64,000 bases of DNA from Paenibacillus solanacearum (lineage in GTDB: Bacteria; Bacillota; Bacilli; Paenibacillales; NBRC-103111): contig NZ_CAJVAS010000018.1 in NCBI RefSeq assembly GCF_910593845.1, forward strand, positions 1-64,000. Direction: 5' to 3'. The position numbers and the translations under genes were made by a program. Positions 15,673 to 23,780 of the stretch are shown here, in pieces. The notes beneath the pieces were generated by a model. That model was not told the DNA's origin. It did not search any database and saw only the letters and a list, made by a program, of their open reading frames with translations. Every line of letters starts with the position of its first letter. The stretch's first letter is position 1.

Positions 15673-17493
15673 ATGATAAAGGGCCACCAAGAAGTATTGG
15701 AAATGATGGCAAAAGGACGGCCTTTATCCGATATTTTACATAAGCTGATTCGAATTGTAGAAACGATTTTTGCAGACAAGTTTTGCTCCATCCATCTGGT
15801 GGATAAAACCGGGGAGAGGCTTCGGCTTGCCGCCGCGCCGAGCTTGCCCGAAGTGTACAGCCGCTCCATGGAGATGGTGCCGATCGGCCCGGGGATGGGA
15901 TCGTGCGGGTCGGCGGCATGGTCCAAGCAGACGGTCATCATTTCCGATGTGTGGTCCGACCCGTCCTGCACGTCGTGGAGTGCAACAGCGCGCGTCTCGG
16001 GTATCCGGTCGTGCTGGTCGCTGCCGGTCTTGTCGGCGTCGGATCAAGTACTGGGCACCTTCGCCGTTTTTTCCAGGCATGTGTACGTTCCCGATCAAGA
16101 ACAAGTGAAAGTCGTCGAAATGCTGTCGTTTCTGCTCGGGGAAATTATCGAGAAATACCAGGCCGGCTTGCGCATGGAACGTCTGGCCTACATGGACCCG
16201 TTAACGAGTCTGCCCAACCGGCGCTATTTCATAGAACGGCTGGATCAGGCGCTGTCAGCCGCCGAGTCGGAGCGAACCAACGTATGCGTCCTTTTCTTGG
16301 GACTGGACTGGTTTAAGCCGATCAACGATACGTTCGGCCACGAAATGGGCGACCGTGTGCTCCAGGTCGTTTCCCGCAAAATCCGCGAAGCGCTGCCGCA
16401 GAACAAGGTGCTCGCCCGCATGGACGGGGATGAATTTGCCGTGCTGTCCCGGATCGACCGGATCGAAGAGGCTGAGCTGCTTTGCAAGCAGCTGCTGCGC
16501 ATTATGGAAGAACCGCTTTATTATGCCGGGCATTTGTTTCATATCAGCGCAAGCATCGGAATCAGCCTGTTTCCGGATCACGGGCGCCGGGCGGAGGATT
16601 TGATCCAGCACGCGGACATTGCGATGTGCCAGGTGAAATCTAACGGCAAGAAGGACTTTGGTCTCTACGAGCCGAAGATGAGTGAAAAAATATATAAAAA
16701 TTTCATGATGGTCAGCGATTTCAACCGGGCGCTCCGGGAGAACGAATTCGTCCTGCACTACCAGCCCCGCTATCATACCGGAACGAACAAAATTCAGTGC
16801 GTCGAAGCGCTGATCCGCTGGGACCACCCCGAAAGCGGGCCCATATCCCCGCTCGACTTTATTCCGCTGGCCGAGGAGACCGGCTTTATTATTCCGCTCG
16901 GCAAATGGGTTATGAAGGAAGCGTGCCGGCAAAATAAGGCGTGGCAGGATCAAGGACTGCCGCCGGTGCGTGTCGCCGTCAACTGCTCGTCCAAGCAGCT
17001 GCAGCAGGATGATTTCATCACGATGATCAGAGAGGTGATCGGGCAAACCGGTCTGAGCCCGGAATGGCTGGAGATTGAGATTACGGAAAGCGGCTTGATG
17101 CGGTCGGAGCATACGAACATCGTGAAATTGCGCGAGCTGCGCAGCATGGGCATCCACATTTCGATTGATGATTTCGGAACGGGCTATTCTTCGTTAAACT
17201 ACCTGATGCAGTTCGATGTACATGCGCTCAAAATCGACCGGAGGTTCGTTCAGCAAATACCGAATGCGGTCATCGCCAATACGATCATTTCCTTGTGCCG
17301 AAGCCTGGGGCTTAACGTCATTGCCGAGGGCGTAGAGACGATTGAGCAATATGAATATCTCCGGCGTTACGGCTGCGATGAAGTGCAGGGCTTTCTGTTC
17401 GGCAAGCCGCTCCCGGCCAAGATGTTCGAGATGCTGCTTCTCGAGAGCGGGGCATTGAAGAGAAGCGTATTGATTCCGTCCCCGCAAGACTAA
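15673..17493 (+). CDS. GAF-GGDEF-EAL protein: probable c-di-GMP phosphodiesterase with degenerate GGDEF
   Basis: A 606-residue cytoplasmic protein. Order: GAF sensor (about 15-155), GGDEF (about 170-335), EAL (about 345-595). In the GGDEF domain the active-site motif is DGDEF and the first metal-binding Asp is Gly (VLFLGLDWFKPIND), so cyclase activity is probably lost or weak. The EAL domain keeps its catalytic set: VEALIRW, NCSSKQL, EIEITES, DDFGTGYSS, LKIDRRFV, EGVET and QGFLFGKPL. It should hydrolyse c-di-GMP to pGpG, perhaps with GTP or a GAF ligand as modulator (known for such hybrids; inference here). The upstream c-di-GMP riboswitch implies feedback on its own substrate. Confidence 0.92.
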   Translation: MIKGHQEVLEMMAKGRPLSDILHKLIRIVETIFADKFCSIHLVDKTGERLRLAAAPSLPEVYSRSMEMVPIGPGMGSCGSAAWSKQTVIISDVWSDPSCTSWSATARVSGIRSCWSLPVLSASDQVLGTFAVFSRHVYVPDQEQVKVVEMLSFLLGEIIEKYQAGLRMERLAYMDPLTSLPNRRYFIERLDQALSAAESERTNVCVLFLGLDWFKPINDTFGHEMGDRVLQVVSRKIREALPQNKVLARMDGDEFAVLSRIDRIEEAELLCKQLLRIMEEPLYYAGHLFHISASIGISLFPDHGRRAEDLIQHADIAMCQVKSNGKKDFGLYEPKMSEKIYKNFMMVSDFNRALRENEFVLHYQPRYHTGTNKIQCVEALIRWDHPESGPISPLDFIPLAEETGFIIPLGKWVMKEACRQNKAWQDQGLPPVRVAVNCSSKQLQQDDFITMIREVIGQTGLSPEWLEIEITESGLMRSEHTNIVKLRELRSMGIHISIDDFGTGYSSLNYLMQFDVHALKIDRRFVQQIPNAVIANTIISLCRSLGLNVIAEGVETIEQYEYLRRYGCDEVQGFLFGKPLPAKMFEMLLLESGALKRSVLIPSPQD

Positions 17494-17539
17494 ATAAGCC
17501 GGGTACGGCAGCAGCGCCAGCTTCTGCCTGAATAAAGCG

Positions 17540-17565
17540 AAAACCCTTGAAGGGTCAAGGGTTTT
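17540..17565. terminator. Bidirectional hairpin terminator
   Basis: AAAACCCTTGA (17540-17550) and TCAAGGGTTTT (17555-17565) form an 11-bp perfect stem with a 4-base loop; the stem itself ends in T. It lies between the EAL gene and a convergent small gene. Confidence 0.75.
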
Positions 17566-17598
17566 CTCCAACCATCTCGCAGCTATGTAGGCCAGCAA

Positions 17599-17769
17599 TT
17601 ATGCCTCAATGCCGCATTTTTTGACAAGCGTAGGCCAGTAAAGCATGAACATCGTCTTCCATTTGTCCTCAGGCAAAGCGTTGAGCCAATTGGCAATCTG
17701 ATCCAGACCCATGTCACATAGCTTGTGCATAACGATTTCTTTCTCGCAAAGCTCCTCTGAAACAACCAC
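17599..17769 (-). CDS. Small hypothetical protein (56 aa)
   Basis: A 56-residue protein starting at GTG 17769, with GGAGGG 6 bases upstream (17776-17781) and a following terminator. It is acidic to neutral, apparently helical, with Trp and Cys clusters (LDQIANWLNALPEDKWKTMF, ending KKCGIEA). No transmembrane segment or signal peptide. I do not recognise the family. Support comes from the strong ribosome-binding site and coherent composition. Confidence 0.6.
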   Translation of the reverse strand: MVVSEELCEKEIVMHKLCDMGLDQIANWLNALPEDKWKTMFMLYWPTLVKKCGIEA

Positions 17770-17909
17770 CGGAATCCCTCCAAATCAACTTGTTCAACCA
17801 AAACATTATATGCAGCCGACGCCAGAAATGTGACAACGGAAGACAGCGTTTTTTTGTACGGCGGATGAAAAGGGGCGGCAAGCCGCATCCTAATTCCGGG
17901 GTGAGCGAT

Positions 17910-18101
17910 ATGAAGAAGCGTTTGAGAACGGACGGCGATTTTGAAACGGCATTATGGGCGCAATCGCCTGTATTCGTCAGACATGAAACGATGGAGGCAT
18001 TCGGCTTCATCGGCGAGCTGCAAGGGTTCAATCCGATCTATGCGACCATCGGAGGCCGGTGGTTTCTTCGCGCCGAGTGCGAGTTTACAGTCATACACTA
18101 G
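17910..18101 (+). CDS. Small hypothetical protein (63 aa)
   Basis: A 63-residue reading frame (MKKRLRTDGDFETALW to FTVIH). GGGGTG lies 6 bases before the ATG at 17910. The sequence looks like a small all-beta protein (FIGELQGF, ATIGGRWFLRAECEF). I do not recognise it. It is divergent from the 56-residue gene. Confidence 0.55.
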   Translation: MKKRLRTDGDFETALWAQSPVFVRHETMEAFGFIGELQGFNPIYATIGGRWFLRAECEFTVIH

Positions 18102-18198
18102 CGGCCCGGGATGAAAAGTTCGCCATCACGTGTCTAACCTGCCGCCAAACGGTCAACAATGGGAAGGTAGTCACTTTGATCCGGGAGCGTGGAACAAG

Positions 18199-18462
18199 AT
18201 GCAGCCTTTTCATTATCGAATGGCGGAGCTGTGGACGCATCATCAAGCAAGAGAGCTGACGACGGAGGAGCACCGGGAGCTGTTGATATGTCTTCAGGCG
18301 AACGCGCTGTTTGCCCGTAAGCTTGGGGAGCTGTATAACTGTGCTTATGCCGCATCGGTCGCGTGCGATGAACAATGGGGGCAGGAGCTGAAGAACAGGA
18401 TTGATGCGATGGAGCGGGAGTTTGCGATTCAGTTGACGGATTTAAAAAATTTAACGCCTTAG
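18199..18462 (+). CDS. Small helical hypothetical protein, Paenibacillus-type
   Basis: An 87-residue soluble helical protein beginning MQPFHYRMAELWTHHQ, with ELTTEEHRELLICLQANA and a C-terminal amphipathic helix. The pattern of MHPIHxRMAEL starts followed by a TEEE helix is common among small uncharacterised proteins in Paenibacillus (from memory, moderate certainty). ATG at 18199 is favoured; the same frame is open back to a GTG at 18130. Function unknown. Confidence 0.6.
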   Translation: MQPFHYRMAELWTHHQARELTTEEHRELLICLQANALFARKLGELYNCAYAASVACDEQWGQELKNRIDAMEREFAIQLTDLKNLTP

Positions 18463-18716
18463 ACTCCATTTATTGTAAAACCGGTTACTACTAAATTTTT
18501 CTATAGTGAAATTTTATTATTTTTTTATGCTTTATTGCGGTTTCAACCATTGAAAATCGGGTCGACAACAAGGTATAGTAGAGATAGAAAACGATTTCAG
18601 TATGACGATCTCTGGCAAAAGGGACGGAGGCTGCAGGCCCGGTCGGACAAGGAGGCGTTTTTTTTATAAGATCGTGGATACAATTCGTATCGGTTAAATG
18701 ACAAGGGGGTATTGTC
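18463..18716. other. AT-rich intergenic region
   Basis: A 250-base AT-rich stretch between two small genes. I see no convincing hairpin terminator or strong promoter; GGTATAGTAGAG around 18572 could be a weak -10 region. Confidence 0.3.
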
Positions 18717-18968
18717 ATGCAAGGAAAAGAAAAACCGTGCATCGTTGACGGATGCGGACGAATGAGCAGGTCGCGCGGGTTGTGCAATACGCATTACCAG
18801 CGCTGGCTAAGGCACAAAGATCCTTCCGTTTCGCTCATCAACCGGAGCGGCAAGAAAGCGGAATGCGTTATGACCGGCTGCCATTCTCCAGCGCAAGCCA
18901 AAGGTCTGTGCAAGACCCACTATGCAAACTATCGAAGAAAAACGATTCGTGCCGCCACGCACGCTTGA
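18717..18968 (+). CDS. Small protein with two Cys/His zinc-finger-like units
   Basis: An 83-residue basic protein made of two copies of the same unit: CIVDGCGRMSRSRGLCNTHY then W (about 8-32) and CVMTGCHSPAQAKGLCKTHY (about 50-70). Each offers three Cys and one His in the same spacing, as in small zinc-binding modules found in phage and HNH-associated proteins. A nucleic-acid-binding role is a reasonable guess. ATG at 18717 follows AAGGGGG. No partner gene is obvious. Confidence 0.7.
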   Translation: MQGKEKPCIVDGCGRMSRSRGLCNTHYQRWLRHKDPSVSLINRSGKKAECVMTGCHSPAQAKGLCKTHYANYRRKTIRAATHA

Positions 18969-19376
18969 ACCTAGTTTGGAAGCGAAATGAAACCCGAAAT
19001 TCGCAATTCCCCGAAATGAACTTAGATCCGTAATTATCAAACCCATTGTTTCAATCAAAAAGATCGTTCAAAAAAGATAGTTATATACAAAACAAAGGAT
19101 ATTCACGCCATGGAGCCGATCCCCAGGGCGATGTACAATCAAGCCGTCCGTATTCTCTCAACAGCCTGATATGATTCGCGGCAGGGGATGTTTAAATTCC
19201 ACCAGCCTTTGTTTACGCATGCAAGCGTGTAATCTTGCGTTCTTCGCGCGCGATTTTTGCATGCTGCGGACCCGGTCGCCGTATGTGCGAGCGGGTTTTG
19301 TCCGTTTGGATAACCATTCGAATGAAGCGCTCACGAGCTTTCGTTCGAGACAGATTCGTGGAGGAGGAAGCCAGCA
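18969..19376. other. Intergenic region, no gene seen
   Basis: About 400 bases with stop codons in all useful frames and no recognisable terminator or riboswitch. The GGAGGAGG immediately before 19377 belongs to the next gene. Confidence 0.4.
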
Positions 19377-21308
19377 ATGAAAAGCACAGGCAATTCGCCG
19401 CATCATTCCGAGCCGGAGGGCCGCGGCGTCGATCGCAGAGCCGCGACGGTTGCGCTCGTGCACCCGACGCTCGTGCAGCAAATAGGCCAGCCGGCGTACG
19501 TCCTGCCGGGGGACGCGGCGCCGCAGCTCCGCGTTCAGGCCGCCGAGGGCGTGACCTTGACTTTGACGCTGGAGCAAGCGGGAGCGGATGCAGGGGAGCA
19601 GTCGACGCCGCAGCTGTCGCAAGTAACGCTTGCGGCAGGCGAGGAGCTGACGATGGACTGGGCGCAGGGCCGCAGTCTGGAGTGCGGCGTATATGCGCTG
19701 CATGTCCGGGGAGAGAGCAGCACGGCGCCGCCGTATTTCGATCGTTTCTCGTTTGCGGTATACGACCCGTCGCTTGTGGCGGCGGAGCAGAGCCGTATCG
19801 CTTTTCTGGATACGGATGGGCGGATGACGTACATTCCCGATTATAAAGGAAACCGTATTCTTGACTTTTCAAACTGCGGCTACAGGGGAGGCGGCGCCTC
19901 GCTGCCCGAAGTGCCGGCGGTGCTGACGCTTGAACCGGAGGAAGGGGATCAGACGGCGCGCATCCAGGAGGCGATTGACCGGTTGTCCTGTCTCCCCTTG
20001 TCGGCGGACGGGTTCCGCGGTGCGCTGCTGCTGAAACAAGGAACGTATGCGCTGGAAGGAACGCTTGCGATCCGGGCAAGCGGTATTGTGCTGCGCGGGG
20101 AAGGCCAGGGTGAGGACGGTACGGTTCTCCATGCGCGGGGCGAAGGCAGAAGAGATATGCTGCGCGTATGCGGCGGCGCGCTGCGGCTGCTCGAGGATAC
20201 GGCCTCGGCGATTGTCGACGACTATGTGCCTTCCGGCGCCTGTTCTTTCCATGTCGCCGATGCCGGGCGGTTCGTTCCCGGCGACATGGTGATGGTCGTT
20301 CGCCGGGGCAACGAGCAATGGATTCACGCCATCGGCATGGATGCGATCGTACCGAGACCCAACGTCGGCGGGACGAAGCAGTGGGGGCCGTTCGATCTCT
20401 CGTTTGACCGGGTCGTCACTTGCGTCGAGGGAGACCGCATTACGGTGGATGCGCCGATCGCATGCGCTATCGAAGCGAAGTGGGGCGGCGGCTCGATCGT
20501 GAAATACGACGATGCGGACCGTATTGCTCATGTCGGGATTGAGCGGCTGCGTGTCAGCTCCGATTACGATCCGAACGTTACGAATACTCAGGTGGACGGA
20601 AAGCAGGATGCGGTTGAGCCGTATGCTGCGGACGAAAATCACGCCGTCAATTTTGCCGTGCTGGACCATGTGCGGCATGCATGGGTGCGGGACGTGACCG
20701 GATGCCACCTGGAGCATGCGCTTGTCGTCATCGACCGCCATGCCAAATGGGTGACGGTGCAGGACTGCACAGTCACGGATATGGTCAGTATCATTACGGG
20801 CGGGCGACGTTATTCGTTCCATGTAACCGGCCAGCTCTCGCTTGTGCAGCGCTGCCGAACGGAATCGGCCAGACATGCCTTCGTATTCGATGCCCGCGTG
20901 TGCGGTCCGAATGCTTTTGTCGACTGCGAATCGAGCGTCGATTACAATGCGAGCGAGCCGCATCACCGGTGGTCGGTCGGCGGGCTGTACGATCATGTGC
21001 GTTCCCCGATCTATATCCGAGACCGCGGCTGGATGGGCAGCGGACACGGCTGGGCCGGAGCCAATTATGTAACGTGGAATACGGAAGGGAAGCTGACCGT
21101 GCAGCAGCCGCCGACTGCTCAAAATTATGCCGTCGGGCACGCGGGTACCGAGGAGCCGCCGTTTTTGCCGAACCGACACGATCCGCGGCCGCGTCAGAAC
21201 GGCTATTGGGATCGCAAAGGGCAGCCTGTGCAGCCGAGAAGTCTGTATTTGCAGCAGCTGGCGGAACGGCTCGGGCCGCAGGCGATTCATCGTATAGACA
21301 AAACCTAG
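19377..21308 (+). CDS. Right-handed beta-helix (pectate-lyase-fold) protein, no signal peptide
   Basis: A 643-residue protein. Residues about 1-150 look like a beta-sandwich accessory domain (VTLTLTLEQAGAD). A linker with GDQTARIQEAIDRL (about 190, the usual start of pectate-lyase-superfamily beta-helices) leads to a beta-helix with coil repeats: TYALEGTLAIRASGIVLRGE, WVRDVTGCHLEHALVVID, WVTVQDCTVTDMVSI, LVQRCRTESARHAFVFD. Conserved-looking His/Arg/Asp residues occur (ARHAFVFDARVCGPNAFVDC). Family relatives are polysaccharide lyases or hydrolases, usually secreted, yet the N-terminus MKSTGNSPHHSEPEGRG lacks any signal peptide. Substrate unknown. Start follows GGAGGAGGAAG. Confidence 0.75.
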   Translation: MKSTGNSPHHSEPEGRGVDRRAATVALVHPTLVQQIGQPAYVLPGDAAPQLRVQAAEGVTLTLTLEQAGADAGEQSTPQLSQVTLAAGEELTMDWAQGRSLECGVYALHVRGESSTAPPYFDRFSFAVYDPSLVAAEQSRIAFLDTDGRMTYIPDYKGNRILDFSNCGYRGGGASLPEVPAVLTLEPEEGDQTARIQEAIDRLSCLPLSADGFRGALLLKQGTYALEGTLAIRASGIVLRGEGQGEDGTVLHARGEGRRDMLRVCGGALRLLEDTASAIVDDYVPSGACSFHVADAGRFVPGDMVMVVRRGNEQWIHAIGMDAIVPRPNVGGTKQWGPFDLSFDRVVTCVEGDRITVDAPIACAIEAKWGGGSIVKYDDADRIAHVGIERLRVSSDYDPNVTNTQVDGKQDAVEPYAADENHAVNFAVLDHVRHAWVRDVTGCHLEHALVVIDRHAKWVTVQDCTVTDMVSIITGGRRYSFHVTGQLSLVQRCRTESARHAFVFDARVCGPNAFVDCESSVDYNASEPHHRWSVGGLYDHVRSPIYIRDRGWMGSGHGWAGANYVTWNTEGKLTVQQPPTAQNYAVGHAGTEEPPFLPNRHDPRPRQNGYWDRKGQPVQPRSLYLQQLAERLGPQAIHRIDKT

Positions 21309-21384
21309 TGAGAAACGGCCGCCCGGTGCCCTGCCCCGCATGTCGGGGTTTGAAGCCCATGCGGACGCCCGCGTTATAACACTA

Positions 21385-21419
21385 AAGGAGGCTCGGGCAA
21401 CGCCCGGCCTCCTTATTTC
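21385..21419. terminator. Bidirectional terminator
   Basis: AAGGAGGC, then CGGGC, a 3-base loop AAC, then GCCCG and GCCTCCTT: a strong stem (21385-21414) ending TTATTT. It closes the beta-helix gene and the convergent YjcZ-like gene. Confidence 0.88.
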
Positions 21420-21430
21420 ATGAATACATA

Positions 21431-21541
21431 TTACCAGCCTAAGCCACGGGAAACGATTACCAGCAAAATGAACAGAACCAATATTGCTGCTGTGCTGGTC
21501 CATACGCCACCCATACCACAACTTCCGTATCCTACTCCCAT
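21431..21541 (-). CDS. YjcZ-family sporulation peptide
   Basis: A 36-residue hydrophobic peptide: Gly/Cys-rich start MGVGYGSCGMGG followed by one transmembrane helix (TAAILVLFILLVIV) and SRGLGW. This matches the YjcZ/sporulation small-membrane-protein family of Bacillales. AAAGGAG lies 9 bases upstream of the ATG at 21541. Probably inserted in a forespore or mother-cell membrane; exact role unknown. Confidence 0.85.
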   Translation of the reverse strand: MGVGYGSCGMGGVWTSTAAILVLFILLVIVSRGLGW

Positions 21542-21772
21542 CGTTAGCAACTCCTTTCCAGTGGAACTACTGCATTATATGGTCATACGGTTTGTTTGGA
21601 CTGGACGTTTATCCCGCTTGACAGCCCAGAGTCCACAATGCGGCCCACAACCGGCGATTCCGACTTCCAAACCGCGGCCCTTCAGAAGCGGACAAGCGGT
21701 ATTGTTTGGCCGCGGGTCTAGTATCGCTAACCGGCGAGGCAGCTGGTATAGTAAGGATAAGGGGGGATGACG

Positions 21773-23710
21773 GTGCCCGATTGGTCGTATCAAACGTTGT
21801 TTCGACCCGTACTGTTTCGTCTGCCGTCCGAAGCCGCCCGGGATTTCACGCTGCATTCGATGGGGCTGATCAGCCGATTGCCCGGTGGTCCCTTCCTCAT
21901 TCGGACGCTCGGACATATGGAAGCATGGCCTGTGCTGGCAAGCGAGCTGGCCGGAGTCGCGATCCCGTACCCGGTCGGACTCGGCGGTACGCTCGATCCG
22001 AACGGGACAGCGCATAAAGCGATGTCGGCGTTCGGCTTCGGCTTTATCGAGATCGGTCCGGTCACGCCGGAACCGATCGCGGCGAAGAGGCGCATTCAGC
22101 GCGAGCCTGAGGCGGAAGCGATCGTCTATCCCGAGCCGTATGCGAACGCAGGGCTTGCAGAAACGGTGCGACGGCTGGGGAGAAAGCAAGGCCACCGGCT
22201 GCCGCTGTTCGTTAGAACCCGGCACATGCCGGGAAGCAGCCGGGAAGCAGCTTGCGCGCAGCAGCTCGGCAGTATGCAAGCGCTGGCTCCGTATGCGGGC
22301 GGATTTTATATCGACGCGTATGATGAGGCCTGGTCCGCAGAACAGAACGCGGAGCTGGCGGACCGGCTGCGCCGGGAGGTGCGGGAGCGGCTCGGCCCGG
22401 ATAAGCCGCTGCTGCTCTATGTGCCGCTGGACCTGACGGAGCAGCAAATGGAAGCGTTCGTTGGGCAGGTCCGTCCGGCCGAGTGGGACGGTATCGTCTT
22501 GGGCGAAGCGATCCGGTCCGAAGAGGGCGCGGTCGTCGGGAAACCGGCGTTCGCGGCGAGCCTGGCGCGGGTCGGCCGTCTTCGCCGGCTCTGCGGCCGC
22601 GGGCTCACGATCATCGCGAGCGGCGGCGTTCACGATCCGCAGGATGCGATCGACCTGCTGGAAGCGGGAGCGACTTATGTGCAGCTGCACAGCGGGCTCG
22701 TGTATGCCGGCCCCGGTCTGCCGAAGCGGATCAACGAAGCCGTCATCAGCCGGCGGATTCAGCAGGGAAGCTTGCCGGAGGCGGCGCTTCCGCCGTTCTG
22801 GTCGGGTTGGGGCTGGATGTGCCTGCTCGGGATCGGCATGGTTATCGGCGGCATGCTGGCCTGGCTGATCGCGGCGACTGATGTGGTGCTGCCTTATGAT
22901 TTAGCCTTCCTGGGGCTGAGCCGCGGCGAGCTCGCGGAGGCGAACGCCCGGTTGCTCGGGTTTATGTCGCATGACCGGATAACGCTCGCGGGCACGATGA
23001 TCTCGATCGGCATCTTGTACTTCCAGCTGGCCTGGCACGGACTGCGCCGGCGGCAGCATTGGGCCAAGACGGCGCTGATGACCTCCGGCCTTGTCGGCTT
23101 CAGCAGTTTTTTCCTGTATTTGGGCTACGGCTACTTTGACCCGCTGCATGCCGCGGCCGCCGCCGTGCTGCTCCCGATGTTCGTCCTGTCGATGCGTACC
23201 GCTGCGGACGCTCCGCCGCGCGACGGGCCGAGCCGGATCAACGACCGCATCTGGCTTCGGGCGCAATGGGGACAGCTGATGCTCGTCTCGCTCGGTATCG
23301 CCCTGGCCATCGGCGGCGTCGTCATTGCGGGCGTCGGCGTGACCGGCGTCTTCGTGCCGCAGGATTTGCAGTACTTGTGCACATCGCCCGCGATGCTGGA
23401 CGCGATCAACGAGCGGCTGGTTCCCTTGATCGCGCATGATCGCGCCGGCTTCGGCGGGGCGCTGTTCTCGGATGCGCTGGCGCTGCTCATCATGGCGCTA
23501 TGGGGTATCAACGAGGGGCGACGATGGTTGTGGTGGACGTTTCTGCTTGGGGGCCTGCCGGGCTTTGCCGCCGGCTTCAGCGTTCATTACCAGATCGGTT
23601 ATACGGACTTCATCCACTTGCTGCCGGCGTATTTCGCCTTTGCGCTGTACATGGCCGGCTTGGCGCTGCTGTACCCGTACATGATGCGGCGCGGGACAGG
23701 TGCCCGATAA
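21773..23710 (+). CDS. Fusion of a degenerate dihydroorotate-dehydrogenase-like domain with a membrane domain
   Basis: A 645-residue protein. Residues about 1-325 resemble class-2 PyrD: RLPSEAARDFTLHSMG, PVGLGGTLDPNGTA, FGFGFIEIGPVTPEP, IIASGGVHDPQDAIDLLEAG and YVQLHSGLVYAGPGLPKRI. But the key FMN/catalytic parts differ from PyrD: the usual LDKNG Lys is Pro, the NxSSPNTPGLR loop with the catalytic Ser is missing, and the VKIAPDLT Lys is replaced (LLYVPLDLT). Residues about 335-640 carry roughly seven to eight transmembrane helices (WMCLLGIGMVIGGMLAWLIA and others). Pyrimidine synthesis is therefore doubtful. GTG at 21773 is favoured, 6 bases after AAGGGGGG; ATG at 21767 touches that site. It stands alone. 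Confidence 0.72.
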   Translation: MPDWSYQTLFRPVLFRLPSEAARDFTLHSMGLISRLPGGPFLIRTLGHMEAWPVLASELAGVAIPYPVGLGGTLDPNGTAHKAMSAFGFGFIEIGPVTPEPIAAKRRIQREPEAEAIVYPEPYANAGLAETVRRLGRKQGHRLPLFVRTRHMPGSSREAACAQQLGSMQALAPYAGGFYIDAYDEAWSAEQNAELADRLRREVRERLGPDKPLLLYVPLDLTEQQMEAFVGQVRPAEWDGIVLGEAIRSEEGAVVGKPAFAASLARVGRLRRLCGRGLTIIASGGVHDPQDAIDLLEAGATYVQLHSGLVYAGPGLPKRINEAVISRRIQQGSLPEAALPPFWSGWGWMCLLGIGMVIGGMLAWLIAATDVVLPYDLAFLGLSRGELAEANARLLGFMSHDRITLAGTMISIGILYFQLAWHGLRRRQHWAKTALMTSGLVGFSSFFLYLGYGYFDPLHAAAAAVLLPMFVLSMRTAADAPPRDGPSRINDRIWLRAQWGQLMLVSLGIALAIGGVVIAGVGVTGVFVPQDLQYLCTSPAMLDAINERLVPLIAHDRAGFGGALFSDALALLIMALWGINEGRRWLWWTFLLGGLPGFAAGFSVHYQIGYTDFIHLLPAYFAFALYMAGLALLYPYMMRRGTGAR

Positions 23711-23720
23711 TCAAACAAAA

Positions 23721-23768
23721 AAAAACAGACTCCGGCATTTATGGATATTGCCGAAGTCTGTTTTTTTT
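23721..23768. terminator. Bidirectional terminator
   Basis: AAAAACAGACT-CGGCA pairs with TGCCG-AGTCTGTTTTT (one mismatch) around a short loop, flanked by A and T runs on each side. It serves both convergent genes. Confidence 0.92.
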
Positions 23769-23780
23769 GTTTTTTTCAGC

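Noticed and set aside
19869..21521. Minus-strand open frame of 550 codons
   Set aside because: It is the antisense shadow of the beta-helix gene; the composition (many Arg, His) and lack of domain support show it is not coding.
21575..22690. Minus-strand open frame of 371 codons
   Set aside because: Antisense to the PyrD-like fusion gene; no start signal and Arg/His/Gln-rich shadow composition.
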